From positions 1 through 64,000 of the forward strand of contig JADGDX010000004.1 of assembly GCA_016744675.1 (NCBI GenBank): a stretch of 64,000 nt of DNA. The letters are read 5' to 3'. The position numbers and the translations under genes are program-made. Below the pieces are notes generated by a model, which saw only the letters and a list, made by a program, of their open reading frames with translations, did not search any database and was not told the DNA's origin. This document shows positions 46,493-56,440 of the stretch, piece after piece (within the stretch, counting starts at the first letter, position 1; each line of letters begins with the position of its first letter). Source of the stretch: Desulfuromusa sp. (lineage in GTDB: Bacteria; Desulfobacterota; Desulfuromonadia; Desulfuromonadales; Geopsychrobacteraceae).

Positions 46493-47376
46493 TCAGGACT
46501 TTTCAATTGACACCACAAACCCTTAGAGCTGAAGTCACAAAAAGAGTTATCGATATTGTTGATAACTCAAGCAAAAACCACCTATCGGGCTTTGATGAAA
46601 AATGCTGGGAGAGCCCTTTGGTGGGGATTGCTCAAGGTCATGATGCGCTGTTCAGCAACTATAAAAATATTATCGACACATCATACTGGACTCCGCTTGA
46701 AGCTATGGAGCTAGAGTATCCAGATGATTCGTTCCATGCTGAAAATCTCAGTGTGATTTGCTGGGTATTACCTCAAACTGAAAAAACTCTGACAGATCAA
46801 CGCAGAGAAGACAATCTTCCGGCGAAACGCTGGGTCTATTCCCGCCATTTTGGGGAAATATTCAACGAACACCTGAGATCAACACTGTGTGATGAATTCC
46901 GTGCACAGGGCATTCGTGCGGTAGCCCCAGCCCTTTCTAAAAACTGGGGCTACCGCCAGTCAAAAAAAACCGGGATATTTTCTAACTGGTCTGAGAGACA
47001 CACTGCCTATGTCGCAGGTCTTGGTACTTTTGGGTTATCGGACGGCTTTATTTCTGAAAAAGGAAAAGCGATCAGAATTGGCTCTATTGTCGTCGATACA
47101 GTCATTGAGGCTGACACAAGGTCAGCCACGTCTCACACCCAGAATTGCCTCTACCTAACGCAGCAAACCTGCGGTATCTGCATCAAAAGGTGCCCTATTG
47201 CAGCTATTAATAATCAAGGACACGACAAACAAATGTGTCATGATTACATCCGAGAGGTCACTTCGCCCTACGCAAAAAAAGTTTCCGGTGAAGTCGCTAC
47301 CCCTTGTGGCCTCTGTCAGATCAACGTTCCTTGTGAAAGGAGAAATCCGTTGAGAAAGAAAAGAATAAACGGATAA
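46489..47376 (+). CDS. Small QueG-like Fe-S protein (epoxyqueuosine reductase-related)
   Basis: About 295-aa protein with a C-terminal ferredoxin-type cluster CGICIKRCPIAAI and further cysteines (QMCHDYI, TPCGLCQINVPCERR) that could complete a second cluster. The middle part (ERHTAYVAGLGTFGLSDGFISEKGKAIRIGSIVVD) matches the cobalamin/Fe-S reductase family of QueG in layout. It is shorter than QueG and its second cluster is incomplete, so I do not call it QueG. I choose GTG 46489, which overlaps the aminotransferase stop (GTGA); the ORF-track start 46450 lies inside that gene. Substrate unknown. Confidence 0.8.
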   Translation: MIRTFQLTPQTLRAEVTKRVIDIVDNSSKNHLSGFDEKCWESPLVGIAQGHDALFSNYKNIIDTSYWTPLEAMELEYPDDSFHAENLSVICWVLPQTEKTLTDQRREDNLPAKRWVYSRHFGEIFNEHLRSTLCDEFRAQGIRAVAPALSKNWGYRQSKKTGIFSNWSERHTAYVAGLGTFGLSDGFISEKGKAIRIGSIVVDTVIEADTRSATSHTQNCLYLTQQTCGICIKRCPIAAINNQGHDKQMCHDYIREVTSPYAKKVSGEVATPCGLCQINVPCERRNPLRKKRING

Positions 47377-47394
47377 TCCAACATCTCACTTAAA

Positions 47395-48366
47395 CTAAAT
47401 TTGATCCGCCATAATATGTGCAGGAATAATCTTTCCGGTTGGGCTAACGTAACGAACTTCACATTTGAGTTCAAACCCAATGTTATCTAAAATTTTTTGT
47501 CTGACTTGCTTAATCAAGGTCAGTACATCTGCAGATGTCGCTCTCCCAAGGTTGATGATAAAATTAGCATGCTGCGATGAAATCTCTGCATTGCCAACCT
47601 GAAGACCCTTCAAGCCAGCTGTTTCAATAATTTTACCGGGGGGGCCAACAGTAGCATGCATTTCCTGACTGCTTAAAAAAACCGAACCGCAATTAGGCAG
47701 TTTCCGAGGGAATTTAACTCGTCTGGACCGCAAATCCTCGAGCATTTCCTGACGAATGGCTTTGATATCCCCATTTGCACAATTCAAAACTACAGCAACA
47801 ACCACACATCCCGTCCCCTGCAATGCACTATATCGGTAGGAAAAATCACATTCGTCCTTGCTCAAAGTTTGCAAATGTCCATTTTTGCTGATGACTGTGA
47901 CGTTAACCACATTTTCACCAATACCCTTACGCTGACTACCACCATTCATCATGACCAGACCGCCCACGGTTCCAGGAATGCCAATACAGTGCTCTAGACC
48001 TGTCAATCCGGTCTGCATTGACTTGCGAGCAAGTTGTGGCACCCAAGCACCCCCTTGAGCACATATTGTATTGCCCACAATACTGATATCAGCCATCTCT
48101 TCGCCAACTTTAATGACAATCCCGCGAACACCCGCATCATCAAATAACAAGTTAGTTCCCTGACCAATAACGATAAATGGAACGTGATTATCCGTTGCGA
48201 AACGGAGAATTTTGACAATTTGCTCAGAATCGTTTGGTTCAACAAACAAATCTGCCGGACCACCAATCTCCCAACTAGTGTGACCTGATAGCGGCTCAGA
48301 AAAAGTTACTTTGCCTATTTTCTGTATCGCCAGAAGATCTAGTTTTTTCTGAAATGATTCAGTCAT
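47395..48366 (-). CDS. murB: UDP-N-acetylenolpyruvoylglucosamine reductase MurB
   Basis: FAD enzyme that reduces UDP-GlcNAc-enolpyruvate to UDP-MurNAc in peptidoglycan synthesis. 323 aa with the FAD-binding region VIGQGTNLLFDDAGVRGIVI, GIPGTVGGLVMMNGG, SYRYSAL and FRRK-type segments replaced here by KFPRKLPNCGSVF, which holds the catalytic Ser. The start overlaps the recJ stop by 8 nt (ATGACTGA). It is unusual for murB to follow recJ instead of sitting in the mur/fts cluster, but the gene itself is intact. Confidence 0.95.
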   Translation of the reverse strand: MTESFQKKLDLLAIQKIGKVTFSEPLSGHTSWEIGGPADLFVEPNDSEQIVKILRFATDNHVPFIVIGQGTNLLFDDAGVRGIVIKVGEEMADISIVGNTICAQGGAWVPQLARKSMQTGLTGLEHCIGIPGTVGGLVMMNGGSQRKGIGENVVNVTVISKNGHLQTLSKDECDFSYRYSALQGTGCVVVAVVLNCANGDIKAIRQEMLEDLRSRRVKFPRKLPNCGSVFLSSQEMHATVGPPGKIIETAGLKGLQVGNAEISSQHANFIINLGRATSADVLTLIKQVRQKILDNIGFELKCEVRYVSPTGKIIPAHIMADQI

Positions 48367-50107
48367 TTCTCACACAATCCGGTGTTCTGATATCAACAAT
48401 CTGAAGCTGAACCGACTCTTTGTCCCGCCATTGATTGATTCCGGGACGAAACAACAAATCGATCTCACCATTTAATTGGTCAAAGCGATCAGCCATACCA
48501 AAAGCAATACATCCAATTCGGCAGCCACCCTGTTCTACGTCAAACTTGAGGTGTTTATCACCAAGAATTCGTGGTGAATAGGCGCGACAGCCACAACTGA
48601 TAAATGCAGGCTGTGGATTTCCTGCGCCAAAAGGATTCAAAGTGTCCATCTCTTTGAGCAACTGAAGTGACAATAAAGAAAGCTCAATTTCACCATCATG
48701 AAATAAAACTGGTAACAAATTCTCTGGTGAAAGTTGATCACGAGCAGCAAGTTCAAAGTCACGGATAAAATCATCCAAGTTCTCTTCAACTATAGATAAC
48801 CCTGCAGCCATCGCATGCCCACCATAGCCGCCGAGAGAATCAGAGCTTTCTTTAATCCCTTGATAAAGGTTAAAATTACTGATTGAACGTGCTGACCCCT
48901 TCCCTAAGCCGTCGTCCAAAGCAATCATAACCGTTGGACGATGATAGCGTTCAACTAATCGGCTCGCAACAATCCCTATCACTCCAGAATGCCAATTTTC
49001 ACTTGCAAGAACAATACTGTAGCGCTCCGGTCGATTCTGTTCTTCAACCATAGCAACAGCTTCTGTCAAAGTCTGCTGTTCAATCTTCTGCCTCTCACGG
49101 TTAAACCCATCCATAAGTTCTGCCAAAGAGTCAACTTCCTGCTGCTCTTTACTTAGAAGTAACTTCACCCCTAAACTTGCATCCTCTAACCGTCCTGCGG
49201 CATTTAGTCGCGGAGCGAGACGAAAACCAACCACCCCACTACTCATCTGCTTCACTTCAGCGACACGTTTTAACGCAGCAACGCCTAAGCGTGAACCTGA
49301 CTCAAGTAATTGCAATCCACTCCGCACAAGAATCCTATTAACACCACCCAATGGGACAATATCTGCGATCGTTCCTAACGCAACCAGATCAAGTCCATGG
49401 CGAAGATCTGGTTCTTCTCTTGATTCAAAATAATTATTATCTCGTAGTCTCCTACGGAGACCAATCAAAAGAAAGAAAGCGACTCCAACACCAGACAAAG
49501 CCTTCCACGGAAAACGATTTGAAGGTAAATGTGGATTGACCAAGGCTATGCATACAGGAAGGTTATCAGGTGGCTGATGATGATCAGTGATTATTAAATC
49601 AAGCCCCAACTCAGCGGCAAGCTCAGCTTCACTTTCAGCAGACACACCGCAATCCACAGAAACAATCAATGAACTTCCATCACTTTTTGCCTGCTGAATC
49701 GCATCGGCAGAAAGACCATAGCCATCCTTTAAACGTAGTGGAATATGATAATCGACAATTCCACCTAAAGCTCGAAGGCTTTCGACAAGAAGAGCACAAC
49801 CAGTGATACCATCGACATCATAGTCACCATGAACAGAAATTCGCTCGCCCTTCATCAAGGCTGTCTCAAGTCGTCCACAAGCAATTGCCATGTCAGGTAA
49901 CAAGTCGGGATCTGGCAACGCAGACAATTTTGCTTGAAGAAAGTCTAGACCATCCTCTGGCGTAGAAACGCCACGAAACATCAGGATCTGAGCAGTCAAA
50001 GGATGGACACCCAAGGTTTCTGCCAACGATGAAATCTGTGCTGAATCTGCTGAGTCTCCTCGAAAAGTCCAATTACGTTTAGCTACAGGATCCACAGGAA
50101 ACCTCAC
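48359..50107 (-). CDS. recJ: Single-stranded-DNA-specific exonuclease RecJ
   Basis: 5'-3' ssDNA exonuclease used in recombination and mismatch repair. 582 aa with the DHH-phosphoesterase motifs VHGDYDVDGITGCALL, SVDCGVSA and IITDHHQPP, the later GGYGGHAMAAGLSI of the DHHA1 domain, and a C-terminal OB region. The start is GTG 50107 with no strong Shine-Dalgarno. It is followed with overlap by murB. Confidence 0.95.
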   Translation of the reverse strand: MRFPVDPVAKRNWTFRGDSADSAQISSLAETLGVHPLTAQILMFRGVSTPEDGLDFLQAKLSALPDPDLLPDMAIACGRLETALMKGERISVHGDYDVDGITGCALLVESLRALGGIVDYHIPLRLKDGYGLSADAIQQAKSDGSSLIVSVDCGVSAESEAELAAELGLDLIITDHHQPPDNLPVCIALVNPHLPSNRFPWKALSGVGVAFFLLIGLRRRLRDNNYFESREEPDLRHGLDLVALGTIADIVPLGGVNRILVRSGLQLLESGSRLGVAALKRVAEVKQMSSGVVGFRLAPRLNAAGRLEDASLGVKLLLSKEQQEVDSLAELMDGFNRERQKIEQQTLTEAVAMVEEQNRPERYSIVLASENWHSGVIGIVASRLVERYHRPTVMIALDDGLGKGSARSISNFNLYQGIKESSDSLGGYGGHAMAAGLSIVEENLDDFIRDFELAARDQLSPENLLPVLFHDGEIELSLLSLQLLKEMDTLNPFGAGNPQPAFISCGCRAYSPRILGDKHLKFDVEQGGCRIGCIAFGMADRFDQLNGEIDLLFRPGINQWRDKESVQLQIVDIRTPDCVRND

Positions 50108-50133
50108 TGGTTTTAATAGGGAAGTGATGAATT

Positions 50134-50161
50134 AAAAAAGGCCGAAGCATTTTGCCCGGCC
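50134..50161 (-). terminator. Rho-independent terminator after the TPR protein gene
   Basis: Minus strand: GGCCG and CGGCC arms with an inner GC/GC pair and short loop, followed by six T residues. It is 16 nt after the stop codon of the TPR gene and upstream of recJ. Confidence 0.88.
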
Positions 50162-50176
50162 TTTGATTTGATATTA

Positions 50177-50761
50177 TTACGGTTGCTTGGGAATTTCAGG
50201 ATGATTCTTGAGAGATTCCAACTCCATACGAACTTGTTCAGCACCTGGACTCCCAGGGTTAATCACAATAAAACGTCCCCAGGCATCTATCGTCTTAGCA
50301 AAATCCTGGAGGTCATATCGGTAAACAATCCCTAAATTATAAAGACTCTGTTGGTGATTTTTATCAATATCATTGGCCTTAATAAAATTCTTAATCGCTT
50401 TATCAAACCAACCTACACGACGGTACATTACACCCTGATCAGTTAGAGTATCAGGATCATCTCCGTTAAGTTCAAGAGCTTTTGCATAAGCCTCGATTGC
50501 CTTCATCGGCTGATCTGAATCAAAAAAGTTATGCCCTAATTCAATCCAAGCCTTACGATTACCTGGTTCTCTGGTAACAATCCCTTCAAGAATCGTCGTC
50601 TGCTGTTTTTGATTAACCACAGGAGCCGAAGCAGAGACCGGTGCTGGCGCAGTTGAGGGAGCAGAGGATGCAGCATCTTTTTTTGAATTAGAAACAATCA
50701 CTCCAATCAAGATACCTGCAGCCAAGGCAATAACAACAAACAGAATCGTCTCTTTTTTCAT
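50177..50761 (-). CDS. Membrane-anchored TPR protein
   Basis: 194-aa protein with an N-terminal anchor (TILFVVIALAAGILIGVIVSN), an Ala/Pro/Ser-rich linker (about 28-55) and three to four TPR units (AWIELGHNFFDSDQPMKAIEAYAKALELNGDDPDTL, GWFDKAIKNFIKANDID). It resembles the C-terminal part of CcmH/NrfG-type proteins, but nothing next to it concerns cytochrome maturation. It lies 55 nt downstream of secF and has its own terminator, so it may be the last gene of the sec-queuosine unit. Function unknown. Confidence 0.8.
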   Translation of the reverse strand: MKKETILFVVIALAAGILIGVIVSNSKKDAASSAPSTAPAPVSASAPVVNQKQQTTILEGIVTREPGNRKAWIELGHNFFDSDQPMKAIEAYAKALELNGDDPDTLTDQGVMYRRVGWFDKAIKNFIKANDIDKNHQQSLYNLGIVYRYDLQDFAKTIDAWGRFIVINPGSPGAEQVRMELESLKNHPEIPKQP

Positions 50762-50816
50762 TCAACAAAAACCTTTTGCGCCCGATAATTCCTTCTATGT
50801 GAAGAAAGAAGGACCG

Positions 50817-51725
50817 TTAAGCAGACTTTTTATCCAACTTTTGCTGCCAGAATATCAATACTGGACTTGCAACGAAAATTGAAGAGTAAGTACCAACCAG
50901 CACACCAACTAACATGGCAAATGCAAAGTTGTGAATAACACCACCACCGAGAACAAAGAGCGCAAGGACAACCAGCAAGGTTGTTCCGGACGTCAGTAGT
51001 GTTCGTGATAGGGTTTCATTAATGCTGCGATTAACAACAAATGGAAAACTCTCTTTATTATGCTTGCCAGAATTCTCGCGGATCCGATCATAGACAATAA
51101 TCGTATCATTCAGTGAATAACCAATAATGGCGAGGAAAGCAGCTATTATTGGTAAATCAATCTCTTTACCAAAAAGACTAAATGCACCCAATGTGATCAT
51201 AACATCGTGAAAAAGGGCTACGATCGCGCCAATGGCAAAGCGGAATTCAAAACGCCAAGAGATGTAGACGAGAAGCCCCAACATAGCATAAAAAAGAGCT
51301 TTCAATCCCTTATTGCGTAGATCCTTCCCCACCTGAGGGCCAACCATTTCAACACGTCGAATTTCAACGTGACCTTTTTCATAGGTTTGTTCAAGGGCAT
51401 TCTGAATTTGAACAGAAAGGCCTTTTAATTCTCCAGAAGCTTGCTCAACACGAATCAAAAATTCGTTTTGATTATCACCAAAGCTCTGAACAACGGGACT
51501 CCCAAGCTCAAGGCCAGCCAATGATTCTTTAATAGTGGCCGCATCAGTTGTCTTTTCAAATTTCACCTGAACCAAGGTTCCACCAGCAAAATCGATTCCA
51601 TAATTGGGCCCGCCATTAAGCAATAGTGAAGCAAAACCAACGAGGATTAGTGCTAAAGAAACAATCAACGCAATTTGTCGTTTACCAACAAAATCTATAT
51701 TAATATCCGGCTTGATCAGCTGCAT
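50817..51725 (-). CDS. secF: Protein translocase subunit SecF
   Basis: Membrane partner of SecD that uses the proton motive force to complete Sec export. 302 aa with six membrane segments, a first periplasmic domain (about 35-125) and the SecD/F motif NYGIDFAGGTLVQVKF. The later segment IIAAFLAIIGYSLNDTIIVYDRIREN is highly conserved. I start at ATG 51725 (MQLIKPDINIDFVGKR) because AAGGAGG lies 8 nt upstream; the ORF-track start overlaps secD. Directly follows secD. Confidence 0.96.
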   Translation of the reverse strand: MQLIKPDINIDFVGKRQIALIVSLALILVGFASLLLNGGPNYGIDFAGGTLVQVKFEKTTDAATIKESLAGLELGSPVVQSFGDNQNEFLIRVEQASGELKGLSVQIQNALEQTYEKGHVEIRRVEMVGPQVGKDLRNKGLKALFYAMLGLLVYISWRFEFRFAIGAIVALFHDVMITLGAFSLFGKEIDLPIIAAFLAIIGYSLNDTIIVYDRIRENSGKHNKESFPFVVNRSINETLSRTLLTSGTTLLVVLALFVLGGGVIHNFAFAMLVGVLVGTYSSIFVASPVLIFWQQKLDKKSA

Positions 51726-51738
51726 GCCGTAAGCCTCC

Positions 51739-53337
51739 TTATATACTGAGCCGCTTAACTTCACGGCCCTTCAAGAAAAGATCAAAAATAACCCGCGAAA
51801 CAAATATTGCGGTAAACAAAGAAGCGATGATGCCAATAGACAAAGTAACCGCAAAACCTCGAACCGGTCCTGTTCCAAATTGGAATAAAACCAATGCAGC
51901 CAACAATGTCGTCATGTTTGCATCAATGATCGTCATGAATGCCTTGCTGTATCCAGATTCTAAAGCCAGCTTAGCTGCTCTTCCAAGTCGGACCTCTTCG
52001 CGGATCCTCTCAAAGATAAGAACATTGGCATCCACTGCCATGCCTATCGTCAAAACAACACCCGCAAGACCGGGAAGGGTCAGGGTGGCCCCAAACAGAG
52101 AAAGCATTGCTGAGATAAAAAGGATATTAAGTGTCAAAGCAACAACGGCGACAATACCTGAGAGCTGGTAATAAACCACCATTGCAAGGACAACTAAGAG
52201 TGCCCCCACCCAGATTGACTTAATTCCCTTGGCAATTGAATCGTGTCCGAGTGATGGTCCAACAGTCCGATTTTCCATGATTCTAACCGGAGCAGGTAGA
52301 GAACCAGCGCGCAGAATGATAGCGAGATCAGTTGCTTCCTGGGATGTAAACGACCCAGAAATCTGGGCACTTCCGCCTGCAATCCGTTCGCGAATCACCG
52401 GAGCCGAATAAATCGTATCATCCAGAACAATCGCCATTCGCTTACCCACATTCGAAGCGGTAATCTGATCAAAACGCTTTGCTCCAACCGCATTGAATTC
52501 AATGGACACATAAGGTTCATTGAAGCGGGTATCGATCCTCACATTGGCATCAGACAGAAGGTCTCCAGTTAAAACTGTCTTATCAACGACAACCAGAGGA
52601 GTTTCAGTTTCAGCACCAGTCGCCTTGTTGACATTCCGCTCATAAAGCAACTGCGTTCCAGGAGTCAATTTCCCAGCAACAGCATCCTGAGGATTAGCTG
52701 TTTCGTCAACCATCTTAAATTCAAGTCGTGCCGTTTTTCCAAGAAGAGCAATGGCGCGGTCTGGATCTTCAACACCAGGAAGTTGAATCAGGATACGGTT
52801 TCCACTCTGTCGCTGCAGCGTAGGTTCGCTGACACCAAACTGATCAATTCGATTGCGCATGGTTTCAAGCGCTTGCCGAACAGCATAGTCCTTGATATTT
52901 TCGATTTCAGAATCACTTAACCGAAAATGTTTTTCGATATAACCACCGGCACCTGTAAAGGTTTCAGCTTCTAGAGAGGGATAGCCATCGGACATCAGCG
53001 TATCAACCTTTGCCCCCTCTTCATCATCATAGACAAGGACGACCAGCCGATCACCCTGACGCCGCTCTAATCGCTTGAAAATAATATCTTTCTCGCGTAG
53101 TTCAGTTTCAGTTTGATCGATAATCGTATCAATTCGACTTTCAACTGCCTTATCAACATCAACACCAAGCACAAGGTGCATTCCACCTTGCAAATCTAGT
53201 CCGAGTTGAATCGGGCTGAAAGAATCATTCCACCACTGCGGCAAGCTATCCCGCATCAGTGTTGGAGCAATGGCAAAAAATGACAAAAGCAGGCAAAGTA
53301 AAACCACCACACTTCTGAATTTAAGACTATTTGACAT
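51739..53337 (-). CDS. secD: Protein translocase subunit SecD
   Basis: 532-aa SecD with a large periplasmic P1 domain (about 35-350; LGLDLQGGMHLVLGVDVDKAVE near its start) and six membrane segments. TLPGLAGVVLTIGMAVDANVLIFERIREE carries the conserved proton-path Asp, and the domain ends in FLKGREVKRLSI. Gene order yajC-secD-secF is standard. AGGGAGA lies about 11 nt before ATG. Confidence 0.97.
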   Translation of the reverse strand: MSNSLKFRSVVVLLCLLLSFFAIAPTLMRDSLPQWWNDSFSPIQLGLDLQGGMHLVLGVDVDKAVESRIDTIIDQTETELREKDIIFKRLERRQGDRLVVLVYDDEEGAKVDTLMSDGYPSLEAETFTGAGGYIEKHFRLSDSEIENIKDYAVRQALETMRNRIDQFGVSEPTLQRQSGNRILIQLPGVEDPDRAIALLGKTARLEFKMVDETANPQDAVAGKLTPGTQLLYERNVNKATGAETETPLVVVDKTVLTGDLLSDANVRIDTRFNEPYVSIEFNAVGAKRFDQITASNVGKRMAIVLDDTIYSAPVIRERIAGGSAQISGSFTSQEATDLAIILRAGSLPAPVRIMENRTVGPSLGHDSIAKGIKSIWVGALLVVLAMVVYYQLSGIVAVVALTLNILFISAMLSLFGATLTLPGLAGVVLTIGMAVDANVLIFERIREEVRLGRAAKLALESGYSKAFMTIIDANMTTLLAALVLFQFGTGPVRGFAVTLSIGIIASLFTAIFVSRVIFDLFLKGREVKRLSI

Positions 53338-53382
53338 TTGCGTTGTATCTCCCTTTAAGCATTTATGGGCAACAAAGACGGG

Positions 53383-53691
53383 CTATTGTTTAACTTCAGT
53401 GATTGAAGTCCTATTTATTTTCATTTTGACCCCAGTTGCGATCTCAAGAACAACGGTCGTGTCTTCGACCGAAACGATCTTAGCATGAATACCACCAGCA
53501 GAAACGACATTATCTCCAGCCTTAAGTGCTGCCACTAATTCCTTTTGCTGCTTGGCCCGTTTTTGCTGAGGACGGATGAGTAAAAAATAGAAAATGGCAA
53601 ACATTGCCACCAACATAATAATACCCTGATACTGACCGGCCTGTCCTTGAGAGGCTGCGCCCCCTGCCATTGCATAAGCTTCTGATACCAT
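53383..53691 (-). CDS. yajC: Preprotein translocase subunit YajC
   Basis: 102-aa single-span membrane protein that associates with SecDF. Membrane segment IIMLVAMFAIFYFLLIRPQQKRAKQQKE with the typical RPQQKR, then a small KOW-like domain (GDNVVSAGGIHAKIVSVEDTTVVLEI). AGGAGG about 7 nt before ATG. It lies between tgt and secD. Confidence 0.96.
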   Translation of the reverse strand: MVSEAYAMAGGAASQGQAGQYQGIIMLVAMFAIFYFLLIRPQQKRAKQQKELVAALKAGDNVVSAGGIHAKIVSVEDTTVVLEIATGVKMKINRTSITEVKQ

Positions 53692-53746
53692 ATGAATTTC
53701 CTCCTTAAAAGTGTTTCAGTGAATACTTTGTTAAATACAAAATATC

Positions 53747-54904
<1,158 letters not shown>

Positions 54905-54919
54905 TCATGGGATGCACAA

Positions 54920-55957
54920 TCATGTAATCAACATACAATCGCCATAACTGAAAAAGCGAAATTTTTCCTCTATTGCCTGACGATAAGCAGAAAGAACAAG
55001 GTCACGCCCTGCAAACGCCGAAACCAACATCAGCAGAGTCGATTTGGGCAGATGAAAATTAGTAATGAGAGCATCTACTATTTTAAACTGATATCCAGGA
55101 TATATAAAGATTTCGCTATCACCAGCACCGCAAGCCAGAGAGTTATCATCAGTTGCAGCCGTTTCAAGTGCTCGGGCACTTGTCGTACCGAGAGCAAAGA
55201 TACGTCGACCTTCTTTACGAGCAGTATTAACCGCTGCTGCTGTTGTCTCAGAGATGGAAAAGAGCTCTGAATGCATTTTATGTTGTAGGATATCGTCAAC
55301 CCTCACAGGAAGAAACGTTCCAAGGCCAACATGCAAAGTCAAAGTGACTATTTCAACTCCGGCATCTACCAAATCTTGCAAAATCTTTTGGGTAAAGTGT
55401 AATCCCGCTGTCGGAGCAGCAACAGCACCTTTTTCACGCGCAAACACAGTCTGATAACGAGAGAAATCTTCTCGACTGTCTTCGCGCTTTATATAGGGTG
55501 GCAATGGAAGGTGACCAACCTCTTCAACTTTTTCCATAAAATCACCAGAACAAGAGAAACGAACCCGTCGATACGGGGCGTCCATCTCTTCTAAAATCTC
55601 AGCAGAGAAGTCCGGTGTGAAATTAATGATGGTTCCAATTCGTAATGGCTTGGAACTTTTGGTCAAACACAGCCATTCTTCACTATCTGCATTACTTGTT
55701 TTTTGCCGAACCAGAAAAACTTCAACTTTTCCCCCGGTTATCTTATGGCCAAGAAGTCGGGCCGGAATAACTTGGGTGTCGTTAATAACCAGAACATCTC
55801 CTGAGCGGAAATATTCCTTAATATCAGCAAAACATTTCGACTCCAGAGCCTTAGACTGTCGATCCAAACATAACAAACGTGAAGCATCACGTCTCTTGGC
55901 TGGAACCTGTGCAATGAGCTCATCTGGGAGCGAAAAATCAAAATCCTTAAGATCCAT
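54920..55957 (-). CDS. queA: S-adenosylmethionine:tRNA ribosyltransferase-isomerase QueA
   Basis: Adds the cyclopentenediol precursor from SAM to preQ1 in tRNA, giving epoxyqueuosine. I start at ATG 55957 (MDLKDFDFSLPDELIAQVPAKRRDASRL), which matches the family N-terminus; the longest ORF adds 19 codons. About 345 aa with GAVAAPTAGLHFT, VTLHVGLGTFLPVR and HSELFSI, all conserved in QueA. First gene of the queA-tgt-yajC-secDF set. Confidence 0.95.
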   Translation of the reverse strand: MDLKDFDFSLPDELIAQVPAKRRDASRLLCLDRQSKALESKCFADIKEYFRSGDVLVINDTQVIPARLLGHKITGGKVEVFLVRQKTSNADSEEWLCLTKSSKPLRIGTIINFTPDFSAEILEEMDAPYRRVRFSCSGDFMEKVEEVGHLPLPPYIKREDSREDFSRYQTVFAREKGAVAAPTAGLHFTQKILQDLVDAGVEIVTLTLHVGLGTFLPVRVDDILQHKMHSELFSISETTAAAVNTARKEGRRIFALGTTSARALETAATDDNSLACGAGDSEIFIYPGYQFKIVDALITNFHLPKSTLLMLVSAFAGRDLVLSAYRQAIEEKFRFFSYGDCMLIT

Positions 55958-56212
55958 CAAAACATGTCCAAAGCGTGTTAAATAGCGACTTAGAAGATCA
56001 TAGAAAGACATCAAAAGTCAATGGCTTTCCGTCGAGACGAAAGAGCCTGTTATTCGAGGTTTTACGGCATTTATTCGTTAAATAGAGTGGTGCCTAAAAC
56101 AACAGATTTCATGTTAAAGTATCTTTGTAACCAACAGCACCCAATGCACATTACAACTGTGATTTCTAGATGGGGTCAGAAGATCCATTCAAGTTCTGAA
56201 GGTAGGAGCAAA

Positions 56213-56434
56213 GTGAATAAAAAAGAGACGCGACTTATTTCGGAAGACATGACGATTCTGGATATCGTGAGTGATTACCCAGAAACTGAATCCGTTTTCA
56301 AATCCTATGACCAAAAGATTGGCGAATGCATCTGTTGCCGGAAGTTGTTTGACACTCTTCGAGAAACAGCTGATTGCTATGCTCTCGATCTAACGGCCTT
56401 ACTAAATGAATTAAATTCATCATGTATCCACTAA
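56213..56434 (+). CDS. Small DUF1858-like protein
   Basis: 73-aa protein starting at GTG 56213, supported by TAGGAG with 6-nt spacing; the ORF-track start 56021 has no such site. The segment MTILDIVSDYPETESVFKSYDQKIGECICCRKLFDTLRETAD resembles the DUF1858 family (helical, with a Cys pair near GECICC) seen beside redox enzymes and hybrid cluster proteins. It is divergent from queA and convergent with the L,D-transpeptidase gene. A small redox or metal-linked role is a guess. Confidence 0.72.
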   Translation: MNKKETRLISEDMTILDIVSDYPETESVFKSYDQKIGECICCRKLFDTLRETADCYALDLTALLNELNSSCIH

Positions 56435-56440
56435 AAGGGC

